DNA of 64,000 nucleotides from Ophioderma brevispina (GCA_023653785.1 JAMKCH010035202.1:1-64000), one strand, 5' to 3'; counted from the stretch's first letter, positions 35,246 to 47,156 are shown. Made by a program: numbers and translations. Notes: a model not told the origin generated them from the sequence alone.

Positions 35246-36314
35246 TGTTGCAACACAATACTACTGAACGATACACCATGTCACAGTGTACACGTTTACA
35301 ATCGTGTAACAACGATTCAACTTGGCAACAGGGTTGCCTTAAATCGGCAGCGACAGTTCTGCTCACACATTGAAAGAGTGACTAAAATGATGCAAGCAAA
35401 ATCTAAATGTCATTAAAACCTAGGGGTGTTCATTTCAAAACAAAACTGTCATCTCTATAGAACATATTTTTACATCAAATGGTGACATAATCTTTCGAGG
35501 ACACCCTCTAGAATTTTGGTAAAAATGGTTAAAGTTGCAGCAAATTTTTATCCATTGTGAGGGATTATGGGTAGTCTGGCAAGTCGAAATTAATACATGA
35601 TAGCATTTTTCATAAATAAGACACGCAGGTGGCGGTAGTACGGTTGAGAAATCAGCACGTATTTGGATGAGCCCCTCTTTGTTACATCATATCAGGAAAT
35701 GCTCTTTTTCGTTGGGTATTCCACACATTCTACTCAAACCGCTTGTCTGTTGGTCGCCTGATTTCTTTAGTAATTATTTTTCCATTTAATCTTACGTGTT
35801 TACAGAAATAAAACTTCAAGGTCCTGAAAACATGTACTAAAACTTATGTATTGTCATGGTTACCAGTTTTAATGTAAACCGAAAGAGGGAAATGGAGGAC
35901 AACACACTTTTGAGTGGTAGAATTTCACGCTAAATTGACATAAAAGGGAATTGTTCACTCCGAAAAGTGGAAATACCGTTCTTTTCGGAGCATGTTTATG
36001 CTCAAAAACGTGTTGGTGTACCAGAATTCGAAGAATTTAGCTCCACTTGCAGTGGTCCAAGAAACACTGTAATTTTATGCCTGCGATTCTACTGTTTATT
36101 TAAAAGGTAACGCAATGTTGTAGGACCAATAGACTCTACACTTTGCCATATAGTGATAAGGTAACGTGGGGTAAGCTTATCCAAATACATAAATTACAAT
36201 GTGACAATAATTATCTTATCTTGCTAAAATGATAGTAACAGATCAACCTTAGACAAACACATTAGGTCATGGTATTATTCGGCAATTGCACCACATCTGT
36301 CTCGCTGTCTCAAA
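35246..36314. other. No gene; small hairpin near 35960
   Basis: Non-coding sequence 5' of the TRIM remnant, so it could hold that gene's promoter, though no core motif is convincing. A hairpin of about 11 bp (CTCCGAAAAG / CTTTTCGGAG) lies at 35959-35998. Confidence 0.35.
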
Positions 36315-38035
36315 ATGGCTGTAGCATTTATTCGCGCTGCTGAAGATGAGCTTTCATGTCCAATGTGTTTTGAGCAATTTGTGGACCCAAATACGCCCAA
36401 AAATTTTACCTGGTTGTGGTCATGTCTGCTGTGAAGTTTGTCTTAAGGTAATGCTTGCAAGGAAACACAGACGATCCTGTCCAGAATGCAGAAATGCGAT
36501 TCATATCCCTACTGATGGGGTAGCTTCTTTGAGTATTCAAACAGTTCATCACTACCAAAACAGATGGCGTCCCCATTTGCTCTGCCCATGAGGGTTAAAA
36601 GATGCATTATTACAGCACTACCTGTGACAAAAACTAGCCAAGCTTTTCTGATCCTGAAACACAGCGATACTAAACACAAAATAATTAAAGATGCAAAGAA
36701 AAGATACAATGAACTAAACGACCACAGTCTTAAACAAAAGTGTTGGCACAATCGGTCCCCTCTCCACCGGAACAAAGTTGAAACCTGAAATTGTGTTACA
36801 GTGCGCCTAACAATAACCAACATTGATTGGTGGGGAAGGGGGAAGTTTTAGGAATTAGCAAAAGCTTCAAGCTTGATACCCAATAAAGTTAAATTTCATA
36901 CCTTCAAATATGGTCAAATTATGCAAGTGTAACACTGATAATATTAATTAGTCAAACAAGTGTCTTATTTGACTAATTAAATATTAGTCATGCACATTAT
37001 TTTTTTTATAATCCACAAAATAGTGCTAAAAAGTAGTTTGAATTAAAAAGAATGTTTTTAAAGATTTTCGGATTAAATTTCATTTACAAATATTTCTACA
37101 ACTTAAAAATTAGGACTTTTTAATTACAAAATTCGTCAAAAGACTAATTAGCAAATGACCAATGTGTACTTAAATTCGTCCATTTTTGTGCTTGACAAAC
37201 TAATTCTAGTCATTTGGTGAGTCTAAAGTCGTCTTTAAATAGTCAATTAATTTATCATTTGACAAATTAAAATTCGTTAGTCATTAATTTGTCATTTTAA
37301 AGTGTAAATTTAGAGGTAATGAAAATATTTTGTAATCAAGAAAACTAGTTTAAAATATGGGAAGGTTATCGTCCAGCATAGAAAACATGTTATTATGAAT
37401 GATAAAACAACTGACTTGCATGACTAATTTTTAATTAGTAAAATAAGGCACTTTTTTGACTAATTAATATTCTCAGTGAAAAGAGCACATTTTCACAATA
37501 TTTGCCAGCTACTTTTGTCCAAGATTGCAGATACAGTCTGTCATTGAAAGTACAAGTCGCAGTATTGAACAAGCAACGGAAACATTACAGAAAGTCATGA
37601 AAGACCTAATACAGAACTCTGATAAAACAGCTAAAACAAATTGATACAAGCGTGGAATTACACATTAACAGTTTACTTGAACAGAGCCAGAATTTGGAGA
37701 AAAAACTTGAACAAGCTGAGGAGAATCAAATGGCCGACTTGGGGCAGATATCATCCCACGTTCATCAAGAAATCCCCTCAGCTGCAAAATACATCAGGGA
37801 TATTGTACGTGCCCTGAAAAACTAAACTGATTATGAGTACATAACTAAACATGCTTTTCTGGTTGGTTAAATAAACGAACTTCAGTTGAAAGAACAAATG
37901 TCTCAGGTTGTCGTACCTTATGCAAATGCGTCTTCCGTGTTCGTTGAAGGTGATGCAAGTATAAACCTTATTAGCATTGAGCACCAAGTGCATCCAAGGA
38001 AATTGAACTGGTTCGATTGTACCATTTTTTTGAGA
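36315..38035 (+). pseudogene. Broken TRIM-type (RING, B-box, coiled-coil) E3 ligase gene
   Basis: TRIM proteins are RING ubiquitin ligases, often in innate immunity and cell regulation. Exon 1 starts ATG at 36315: MAVAFIRAAEDELSCPMCFE, QFVDPNTPK. After one extra A in an A-run (about 36401) it continues ILPGCGHVCCEVCLKVMLAR then CPECR. All C3HC4 ligands are visible. Next comes a B-box 2-like part, CSAHEG(stop)KMHYYSTTCDK (about 36580-36640), then KHKIIKDAKKRYNELNDH in another frame. The second part (from about 37530, after a possible TTGCAG acceptor) is a coiled coil: VIESTSRSIEQATETLQKVM, then QIDTSVELHINSLLEQSQNL and EKKLEQAEENQMADLGQISS. It fades after 38030. The intron between holds a CACTG-ended element. 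Stops and frameshifts make it a pseudogene unless some are sequence errors. No C-terminal NHL or SPRY domain is found. Confidence 0.8.
36933..37478. mobile_element. CACTG-ended (CACTA-like) MITE in the TRIM intron
   Basis: It begins CACTGATAATATTAATTAGT and ends with the near-complement ACTAATTAATATTCTCAGTG. The terminal inverted repeats run about 60 bp with few mismatches. The interior repeats short GACTAATTA / GTCAT / TAGTCA words many times in both senses, like the subterminal repeats of CACTA (EnSpm) elements. The flanking triplets are TAA and AAA, so the 3-bp target duplication is imperfect. It is 546 bp, very AT-rich and non-coding. Confidence 0.72.
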
Positions 38036-38739
38036 CAGGTTGTAAGCTTCCTTGCAGAAGTGGGGCTGAGCGAATATACCTAATAGAAATTCGAAGCAAG
38101 TAATCAATTGATTGTTTGCAGCGTGCAGTGTCTGGTACGAATAAATTGTTATGGTAATTCAACGATTCCTTACAACTGATACTAGAGCAGTAATCATTCT
38201 TCAATACATTTCAATGTAAACCGCCAAGATTTGAGTTTGGCGGGCTATTTTTAAACAATGATGCTCACCACGTGCGTGTTATTTTGTCAAAAATCTTGAA
38301 CACAGTTTGTACTCAATGACTTTTTGCATTCAAAGCCATGGAATAATTTCAAATGACCCCATTTTGTACACTCTTTGTTGACTATAGGTAGAATTTGCTC
38401 AATTATCCGTGTATTAATGACATTCTTGGAATCTTCAAAATATACTGAGTTCAATTAAAATGTGTTATTTTCTCTTTCACAATATCACAAGAATTGAAAC
38501 AAATGTGGACCATTTTTATTTCTCAAACTCATATTTTTTTATTAAACAAGAATAGGATCCTAATTGGACATTTTATTTTAATTTTGACTTATGTCTATGA
38601 AAAGAGTTATTGATAACATGGCCAAACCCATAAAGTATTAATGTGAGCCGGTCCTAAGAACAATTATATTCACGTTAGGTCATGAATTGAAGAACAGAAT
38701 TGGGTAAATTTGCCTGATTTGCAGCATGATACCTCGCTC
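38036..38739. other. No gene; short LINE-like snippet at 38040-38075
   Basis: AAGCTTCCTTGCAGAAGTGGGG near 38043 resembles the SKVSLQKWG codons of the LINE C-terminal relic at 21836, so LINE sequence may begin directly after the TRIM remnant. The remainder is AT-rich and non-coding. Confidence 0.35.
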
Positions 38740-39058
38740 ATAAAAAACTTAAGATGCTCACAGCTCCACCGTGCGGCCAAGTCATTCCAAGCCGAAAACG
38801 ACCTTGTTCGTATACGCGCGTCGAGCTGTTAACAAGGGACTACAGCTTTGCTTCCGTATCTCTGTAGGTATATTCGTCTCAGAGTGGGGCTACCTGGAAT
38901 CAGATCAGGATACTACCTGTGATTGTGGAACAGCACCACAGACAATGACACATCTCTCGGTCTGTCCACTGCTGGACCAACAATGCACAGACAAGGACCT
39001 TGTAGAATTCAGTGAAGCAGTCAGACATTGTACACACCTCTGGCTGTTGTGCCAATAG
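38740..39058 (+). pseudogene. LINE C-terminal zinc-knuckle fragment, copy 2
   Basis: An open frame from 38771 reads to WGYLESDQDTTCDCGTAPQT then MTHLSVCPLLDQQCTD and FSEAVRHCTHLWLLCQ. It carries the C-x-C-G...H...C knuckle typical of LINE ORF2 C-termini and closely matches 21780-22025. The upstream part (38740-38870) is in disturbed frames. No RT domain is adjacent, so this is a truncated copy. Confidence 0.72.
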
Positions 39059-39834
39059 CTACCCATATACTTCGTATAAGGTTACCACACACTGCCATAG
39101 GAAGTCGATGTCAATGAAATTCCCATTGAGTGTGGATGGAGCAAAAGTTTTCACCTCATTTTCTCTGAAAATGACGAAAGCCTGCAATAATTACTCACAA
39201 TATCCATGTTCTATAATGTAAAGAGAACACATGCAAGGTGATTTTAGGAGTATAGAAGTATATTTTGTGGTTTAAATCTTCCAAGAGTTCCCCTTGTGCT
39301 AATTGAGGGATGGGGGGGGGGCAGGGCAAATTTTATAGAGGGGTAAAGAAATTAAAATGATTAAATTGAACTAAATCACGGATTATTGTATTCTTCTGGT
39401 CAAACTGAGTAAGAAAATGTATAATTTGTCTAACTTTTGAATTTTAGTTTTAGGTCTGCAGGCCAAAAATTGTTCAAGGTCATCATGGGGTAAAATTTTC
39501 AAAATAGTACGATTTTAATGAAACTAATTCCAAATTACTCGTATATTTTGTATGGTCATATTATGGCAAAAATGCTAATTCACACTATCTACATCTTCGA
39601 AATAATGACCTTTATAGTGGCTTGTGAGCTCCCATAGACGCATAAGAAACCTGTCATAATGAGCCCTTAAAACTATGCAAGAAAATTACTTAACTATTAA
39701 AATCTATCTTTTCAGCTTATACAATTTGATACACTTTTGGAATGAATCGGAGAATTCTGAGGCTTTACCCCAGTATGACTTGAACAGTTTTTTTCTCAAA
39801 AAAATATTTAGTATTAGTAAATACTGTTGTGACA
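39059..39834. other. No supported feature
   Basis: Possible 3' flank of the LINE fragment, then AT-rich sequence. A run of G (39311-39319) is the only notable feature. Confidence 0.35.
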
Positions 39835-40144
39835 GGGGGAACGTGTTGGCGCAGCGTATCTTCCCTCGCCTTTCACCAATGAGGTCTCGGGTTCGATTCC
39901 CGGCAGGGGCTCGTTCTCGGTGGCTTTATGTGAATTTGGTTTCTCGATCCATACTCGTTCCCGCAGGTTTTCTCCGGGTACTCCGGTTTTCCTCCTGCTT
40001 CTAAAATCGAGCTTCTTGGCATAAATCTATTCTGGTATTATGGTTTCTCTGATGTGCTGAGCGCCTTTCATGGCAGCCGCACAGCGCCTTGATCACGTTT
40101 AACGTGGATATGTCGCGCGTTAAAAATACAAATTATTATTATTT
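39835..40144 (+). mobile_element. tRNA-derived SINE, family E, full-length-looking copy
   Basis: The tRNA-like head has box A (TGGCGCAGCG, 39847-39856) and box B (GGTTCGATTCC, 39890-39900), the Pol III internal promoter. A central domain follows (GCAGGTTTTCTCCGGGTACT, CCGGTTTTCCTCC), then TCTAAAATCGAGCTTCTTGG, a 3' region (GAGCGCC...CACAGCGCC...CGCGCGTTAAAAATAC) and an (ATT)n tail. A second copy lies in reverse at 47983-48200. A SINE this complete was probably mobilised by a partner LINE using the same 3' tail. Confidence 0.85.
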
Positions 40145-40379
40145 ATGATGCTTACATCATCGTCAAGGACACAGTCTTGGCTTTCAAATGCCGTCTGTTC
40201 TTTTCAATTTGCTTGTTTTAATCTCAAGATATGGTTAGTTAACGACGAAAGGATAAAATCGCAATTGTGCCACTTTTTAGAAAATTGAATAGAATGTTAT
40301 ATCACCTATACAGTACAGTTAATAAAAGAACATTCATTTGTAGGATTAGAAATGATTATGTAACAATTGCTCAGTATGT
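40145..40379. other. Short non-coding spacer
   Basis: No feature is recognised between the SINE tail and the LINE tail. Confidence 0.4.
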
Positions 40380-40896
40380 CTTCTTCTTCTTCTTGCGTAT
40401 GAGACAGCAGCTAAATATGTTTTAAGCGTTGGAGCCAACTCACTGTTGATTGGTTGGGGTTTGAGAAATCTGTGTCCACCGGTGGACGAAAGGTAGGGCA
40501 CTCATTGAGAATGTGATCCGCAGTCTGTAATGGAGAGCCACATAGGCAGGCTGGCGATGGCCGCAGCCCCCATCGGTGCATGTTGCTATTGAAGCGACCG
40601 ACTCCTGTGCGAATCCGGTTTAAGGTGACCCATTCCTTGCGTGGGATATTGCTGCCAGGTGGTAGTTCTGTCTTTGGTGTAATAGAGAGTTGATCTGGTC
40701 TTGGAGTATCTTGCCAGGCAGTATTCCATGTCTGTGAGATGTTGAATGGGGAACTGGAGAGTTTAGCAGCGTGTCGGCAGAAAGGTCGGCGAGAGCGCAG
40801 TCTCTGTCTACCGAGTTGGTGTGATTCTTTGACAGTGTTATGCAGCAGGCACTTGTTGTTCAGTAGGTGCTTGTTGTCCAGCAGGGCGTTATTCAC
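40380..40896 (-). pseudogene. 5'-truncated LINE: ORF2 C-terminus with (AAG)n tail
   Basis: On the minus strand a 161-codon open frame ends WVTLNRIRTGVGRFNSNMHR, WGLRPSPACLCGSPLQTADH, ILNECPTF and WLQRL. R-(I/L)-R-T-G-x-G, H-(x)-W, C-x-C-G...QT..HI...CP is the C-terminal zinc-knuckle region shared by many Jockey-group LINE proteins in animals. It ends shortly before a tail that reads AAGAAGAAGAAGAA on that strand (40394-40380), as expected at a LINE 3' terminus. The frame is uninterrupted, so the copy is younger than the others here, but it lacks endonuclease and RT. Confidence 0.82.
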
Positions 40897-42489
40897 TAGC
40901 TCAGTATGTAATTGTATATATTGATATTGAAAGTGTTATAAATAGTGATCAGCTGCTCATTCATATCATTTTCAATATGGTTTCAGAATTACAATCACAG
41001 GGTTTCGTGTACATAGACGGCTCGATCAATTGTTTAAAAATGATAACTTGGTTGAAGGCAAGCATTTAACTTGTATTACATGAGAGATAATTGTAAAAGA
41101 TTTACTCGGGGGCTAAAAATTTGAAGAATGCAACAAAACTACTAAATTAATGAAAATTTGACTGAAGATGGCGGCCGTGAAGCGTATTATTTTCAAGTGC
41201 TTACAAAAACAGTCAGTGGAAGACAAGCCATTGACATGTTTAATATGAAAGATAATTGGATAAGGATGACTATAAGACTTTAAAAATTGAAGAACAAATT
41301 CATCTATGGTTTGGAAATCCACAAAATCTAGGAAATTGGTAAAAAATAAAAAAATGGCGGATATTGAATGCAATAAATGATCAGAGCCAGATAAAGAGGG
41401 TAATTATTGGACAAATTTAGCAAAAGTGGTACAGTTGTGATTTTAGCCTTCCATTGTTAAATAAACATATCTCGAGAGTAAAGCAAGCAAATTGAACAGT
41501 ACAAACGGAATTTCAAAGCTGAGATTCTGCCCTTGACGGTGATGTAAGCATCTTGTCACAACAGTATTTTCTAATTGTCAAGGAGGTTAATGATTTATAA
41601 ATCGCAGATTTTTAATCCTTATGATGTAACACAAACGTTGGTATACATTTTATAATTTGACCCCTGTACAAACTTTACGCCCTTGTTTCTCAAATAGCAC
41701 ATGGGGGATTGTTGGGGACTTTTGATATGTTGCTCCTTACAACATCAGGAAACTATCCTGAAAAATTCAGCTTCTACTGAAGGCGGGATTACATTGTCAG
41801 CCAGAATGCTGCATACAAACATTCAAAAGAGCCATTCATAATAGAGTTACCAAATGGCACACGCATTAATCTGAGAAATAAATTGCACTCGTGAAATTAA
41901 TTGAGACCTTCAATGTGTACGTTAGAATGAAATTACTTTGCACCTGACCAGCTAATCAGAAAGTTAAAATTGTTATTTGGGACATGTGGTATTTCAATTA
42001 CTTTATTGCATCTGGTAACATCTTGAAAATGTAGTAGGTAATCGTTAATCATATTGAAGTTATTTATGGTCGGCTTCAATTGTTTGCCAATTCCGTCCGG
42101 TTCTTCCAGGTTCGCACCATTTCCATTGATCCAAACATTTAAACACAGTTACACCGGCATGAACCTCAAGTAAACTGACGGTTGGGTTTTGAAGCAATCC
42201 CTTACGTTGTGTTGGATATCGTCATTGGATAAACTGTAAACATGATTTCACATTGGGTCGAGACGTCACAATGGCCGTGAGATTATTGTTAATCATAAAC
42301 ATCCCATGAGTTCCCGTCTTCATTTTCTACTTCTAATGAGCTAATTACTCTATTGAAATGATGTCACTGATGGGAATAATTCAATATGATATATCACATA
42401 TGTAAACCAAAACTTAACGTGTTATTTCCCTTTAATTCTGGTGGTCCAGGGGTGTTCATTCCAGGAATTTTTTAATACTTGCCTTTTCA
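40897..42489. other. No supported gene
   Basis: AT-rich. A phrase TAATTTGACCCCTGTACAAA (41654-41673) matches the fold-back family F at 47880 and 48830, so a small relic of that family may sit at 41580-41700. Confidence 0.35.
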
Positions 42490-43400
42490 ATGTACAATAC
42501 TTTGTTGCACTCAACAGAAATTGAATTTTGAGTGCAACAACGTCGTATCTACACCTTATTAGGCCTATTTACCCTAACAACTCTGCAAGAAATTTAATCT
42601 TATATTTGAAATATATGTTAAATTATACGTATTCATTTACATTTTGTAAATTAATTAGTCAGAGATTTCGAAATATTAATTTTTTGTGTAATAATGAAAA
42701 ATAGTCAACTAGAACTAAAGATAGTAACCTAAAATGCACAATTCCGAAATTTGAGATGAATCGGATTTTTTTTTCGTTTGAGGCAGTAAACATTTAGTGT
42801 GTATTACGTCCCCATTAGGATTTACTGTGTATAACAAAAATTCCGGATCCGGAATTTTATAACAAAGTTGGGATTTTCTATATGAAGGAATTCGATTTTA
42901 AGCTTAGCAATTTCACACAGTGATTAGTATATGGACAATCATTATGTGCATGCAAAAAACACGATTTTTTTAAAATTGAGGGCGCCCTCCTCAGGAAATC
43001 TCTGAGTCGGCCTTTAAGTACTGAGCGCAATAGTGAGTGGAAAAGGTCATAACTACATTTTTTGATGTTTTTAAGCTTTTGTGTGCCAAAAGTTTTTTTA
43101 CTTATACACCTTTTTAAAAACCATCGCTTTACAAGAAATAGAATGTCGTATGCACATACTAGTTTTCCCGTGTCGTGCAACAAAGTCGTATCTACCAATT
43201 ACGACTTTGTCGCACAAACAGAAATTCAATTTGTGTGCAACAAAGTCGTATCTACACCTAAATAGGCCTGTTTAGCTTAATAGCTGCAATAAATTGAGAC
43301 TATCACCTGAAATGTATATCAAATTAAGCGTAATGATCTACTTTTTCATATTATAAAAATAACTCAATTTCGCCAAAAATGTCAGTTACGACATTGTTGC
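42490..43400. repeat. Duplicated hairpin-bearing repeat (TTGTTGCACTC family)
   Basis: CAGAAATTGAATTTTGAGTG then CAACAACGTCGTATCTACAC with a TAGGCCTATTTA block (42520-42580) recurs about 680 bp on as CAGAAATTCAATTTGTGTGC and CAACAAAGTCGTATCTACAC with AATAGGCCTGTTTA (43218-43275). Both include hairpins (TTGTTGCACTC / GAGTGCAACAA at 42510-42541). A third terminus, TACGACATTGTTGCACTC, at 43387 is inverted. It may be one element with TACGAC...TTGTTGCACTC termini plus a duplicated end. Confidence 0.55.
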
Positions 43401-44404
43401 ACTCACTTATATGACGATCTGTAGTTGTGTCAGAATGCTTGTGATGTAAGATTGACTTCATGTGTTTGACAACACGCACTTTCAAATTAGAAAATAAAAA
43501 AAAGATATGATTTCCATTTACACCTCATAATATCAAAATGAAATTGTTGCTCCTAAAAAAATCCCTCTGCACATGAGCGTAAAAGGGGTCACTTGTCAGA
43601 AGGGCCAATTCTCGGTTTTGAGGCAGATTTTCCCTTGAAGGTGATTTTAAGGCAAATTTTGCTGGTTGGAGATGAAAATTTCCCAGTGAGCAGGCAAAAA
43701 GGGCTGATTTAGCATTAGTTTCAAGCTTTTCTTCAAGGTCAAAGCTCTCCTCCAAGCCCCATGTCAAGCTCTCTGGGGTGGCAGCATTTGCTCGTCCACC
43801 CTCACCACGCCTTTGTTACGCTACTGCTGACGGATGTTATAAGTGTTGTAAAAGAATATATATTTTTGAAATCAGCGACATGATGAAAATGTGCGGTATT
43901 TTTAAAATCCTTTGATTTTGAAGTCTACAGACATTGACTGCTTTACTGTGTATGATAAGTCATGTTATACACTTAATACAACTGTGTCGAATAATTATGT
44001 TACGCAACTTAGTTTTTCTTTCGTGTTCTTTATGTTCACAGTTTGCTTCGGTGCACTCTTTACAAACTAAAAGGAATGGTGTTTCATGTCGAGACAAAAA
44101 AAAAATGATTCACTTTGTGTTATAACATCTTATTATTTGTATCGTAAAAAGTTCATACAATATGGTAGTTATCATGTTCTTTAAATGCACTTCGATTAGT
44201 GTTTTACTTTGTTTATGCATGTAAAAAACCGTGTTCCTTAAAAATGGTTGTGGCTTGTCGACTGCCTCAGAAAAATCACTTTTAAGGTAAGGTAAAGCTA
44301 AAATGTTCATACCATAGCTTCGCTATTTTTGTTTGGATTGCCTACCCCTTCGTAAGTGTTTAGGCAAAGTCTGATGTAGAGGGTCGCACCTCATATCAGT
44401 TATT
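43401..44404. other. No supported feature
   Basis: AT-rich non-coding sequence. Short frames on both strands without motif. Confidence 0.35.
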
Positions 44405-44935
44405 GTCCCTACATATCAGAGTTGGAGAGCGCAGCTTTTAATTTACCAAAATCTAGGGTTTGAATCCCGCTGGGACATTTGCTTGATTTATTCGGGTATT
44501 TAATTCTGGATTTATTGATTGGATCTATTGATTAAATACAGAATACCGCTGTCCTCCATGGTTCACTTAGAATTGGGCAAATGAATCATGAAAGCATCCC
44601 ATCCTTTGGAGTGGACGATAAGCAGTTGGCTCTGTGTACAGAGAGTCACAAGTTCAACTGTACATATCGCAGCCAGTTTCGAATAAGAGTATAGGTGAAA
44701 ATTCCTGACTGTTGCACCTCAAATATTATAGATTAAAATTTCTCAGATTTAATTTTAAATCTGAACATGGGTTGGTCACTAAACCGCAATCTTTTGGAAT
44801 TTATTTTAAATCCCCGTAATTTACAGTGTACATGTATTTTAGGTGCGTCCCTATCATGGATACACGCTGCCCCGATTCCCGACACCACCACAAGCCATTA
44901 CAGATAACTTGCGGATACGCTAAGAAGAAGATCAG
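44405..44935 (+). mobile_element. tRNA-derived SINE, family A, copy 2
   Basis: A degenerate tRNA-like head with box B-like GGTTTGAATCC (44457-44467) is followed by ATTAAATACAGAATACCGCT, GTCCTCCATGGTTCACTTAG, AATTGGGCAAATGAATCATG, AAAGCATCC, TGGACGATAAGCAGTTGGCT and ATCATGGATACACGCTGCCC. The order is the same as in 2521-2990. An extra 100 bp or so (about 44700-44835) separates the central and 3' blocks here, possibly an insertion. No TSD was identified. Confidence 0.72.
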
Positions 44936-45213
44936 AGTAGGGAGGTAAACGAGGCAGAGTGTCTTTCCAAGGGATACAACACGCCGATGTCATGAAATGT
45001 GGTATCCCTTTGACTGAGTGTCCCACCTATTGTGCTTCCCATTGTTGCTTGGCTCAGCATTTATTTCGATACTATACCCTATAGCCTCGTCTGCAAGGTC
45101 ACAGTTTATTTCGTGTACGTTGACATGGTAGCTAGGAAACTCTCTCATGGAGAACTCTCATTTTCGTTACACATACCCTGAGGGAGTTTGAACTTACAAC
45201 CGTGAGATAATCC

Positions 45214-45421
45214 TCGCAATAGACCGTATTCAATAGCCAGCCATGTTGGTGGACAAGATAGACGCATTCCAGTACTACAATACATTCACCTGTCAATGAT
45301 CCCTGTGCAATCGCTAAACATGGATCGATTGACAGCTGAATGTATTGTAGTCCTGGAATGTATGCATCTTGTCCACCAACATGTCTGGTGGCTGACGCCA
45401 TATTGAATACGGTCTATTCGC
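45214..45421. repeat. Compact hairpin, arms about 90 bp
   Basis: The left arm GCAATAGACCGTATTCAATA, CATGTTGGTGGACAAGAT, ACTACAATACATTCA, CTGTCAAT is mirrored almost completely by the right arm ending ACGGTCTATTCGC. The loop is only about 20 bp. The arms agree at roughly 85-90 percent. Such a long perfect-looking stem could be transcribed into double-stranded RNA. A MITE is the simplest reading. Confidence 0.75.
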
Positions 45422-47156
45422 AATACCCTTGCCAGGTCAATTTTTGACCGCAAGGGTCGACATCGCTGTCCAACTTCCATTGTGGGATCGAAAGAAAGCA
45501 AAGGGTTTTATTGTAAATAGCTGTTTTAGTGTTCATTCGCATGCAAACCATGGCAAAATACCTTCGTGGACAATGAAAGTGCTAATTGATTGCGCAAGTC
45601 TACAGTTTTTCTTCTAAACAATGAATTACAAACCTTGTAATCTTCTCTCTCTCTCTCTCTCTTTATATATATATATGCAGTGGCGTTTTTTTAATAATAT
45701 GGACATTTACCTGACAACTCCTAGAAATGTATCACCATTTAGGAATTGTGGTACTTGTGCCACTACATCTACTTATTTGTCACTGCAAAAGATTTTGGGT
45801 GTTGCCCCTTCACGGGGCCGTAGTTAGGGCTACTTAGCCTTGCTTGGCCTTGTGTATTGGATATTTTTATTTTTGGTGTAGTAGTGCTTCTTTAATGCTC
45901 TGTGTGGATTATACATTATATTTGTTTTGTTGGATGTGATGAAGTGATTGGTTTCTTACTGGCGCTGATTGAACATTTGTTTTAGAGTGTATGATTGGAT
46001 CTTCTTGGAACAGCAATTAGCTGTTCTCCAATAGCTAGAGGAATTCAACACAACATTACGAGAATGTTTCTCCGATGATGCAGCATGATTTAGACGATAC
46101 TATTGAACAGGGCAGTAAGTTTAAATCCATGTCTACATATCAGTTGTTTGTCCAAGGTGAATCCTTTGCCAAAGCTGAAACCTCCGTGTGGTGGTTTACA
46201 AAGGCCAATCATACACGCAGATTCTGCTTACCATCTTTTCAATAAACGTTTACCAATTCCAGGCAAAAACCAATTATGTCAACTGATATTCGCACTGTTC
46301 AACCATGGAGGTAGAAAGAGATGTAGAGGAACATCGCACATTGAATTGGTTACAAGTAGATACAAAGCAGATTTACTTATTATTGAAATCAATAGATTGA
46401 ACACGTAAGTTCTGCCTATGGACTTCATCGGGCGAGACTGATATGTCCTCTTCACTTCATCATTTCCAAACTTCATAACCTCTGTGACCAAAACGATTAG
46501 CTATTTTCACTGCATCTTTTAGCAAAACATAAATTTTGTCACTTTTGTGGAATTGTAACGTTTCTTGTGATCAATTCTACGAAATACAAATTTTAGTATT
46601 GGCTATTATATTTTCAGTGCAGTTCCATTTGACACTGTTAAATTACATTTTCCTGATGTTTGCGTTGCGGCGGAGTGCGGGTATTTTTAGTACAAAAACA
46701 CGAAAGGTAAACGTTTGTCTGAAGCGTAGAATAAAGTTATGTTTTGGTCCTGCTTGTCCTATTTGCGATATGACCAGAGTTTAGGAAATACTACAGTGTT
46801 TCGCGGCAAAATGAAAAATCAAATGAACATTCAGAGAAGCCTATCCAAACGCTATATTGTAGTCTACTTATCCAAAGTAGGAAAGTACTTAAAAAAACTA
46901 TTGTATTCAGGCAGCACAACATCTTTGCAATCTATTCATAAATTTTGAAAGTTTTTCACGGACGATGAAAGAGCTGTATGTTTTCTTCTCAACTAAATCA
47001 ATTGATCAATATCTTCTGTGGGCATGCTTATAAGTGATTGCTGAACAGGACAAATAGGGTACATCCTGTCCCGCATCCATGTCTGCATTTTGTTGTTCGT
47101 CAAAGGTATTTCTTTGCATAAACTGAACCAGCCTGAATCAACAATAAAGTCAACCG
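45422..47156. other. No supported gene; (TC)n(TA)n simple repeat
   Basis: Includes a CT/TA microsatellite at 45643-45677. An open frame at 46103-46408 (+) runs to a good donor-like GTAAGT at 46407 and could be an orphan exon, but I recognise nothing in its product. The frames at 46536-46948 have no motif. Confidence 0.3.

Noticed and set aside
39835..39915. Functional tRNA gene
   Set aside because: The promoter boxes are good but the sequence is the head of a SINE with a second copy nearby.
46103..46411. Exon ending in a GTAAGT donor
   Set aside because: The donor is good but the product is unrecognised and the upstream boundary is unclear.
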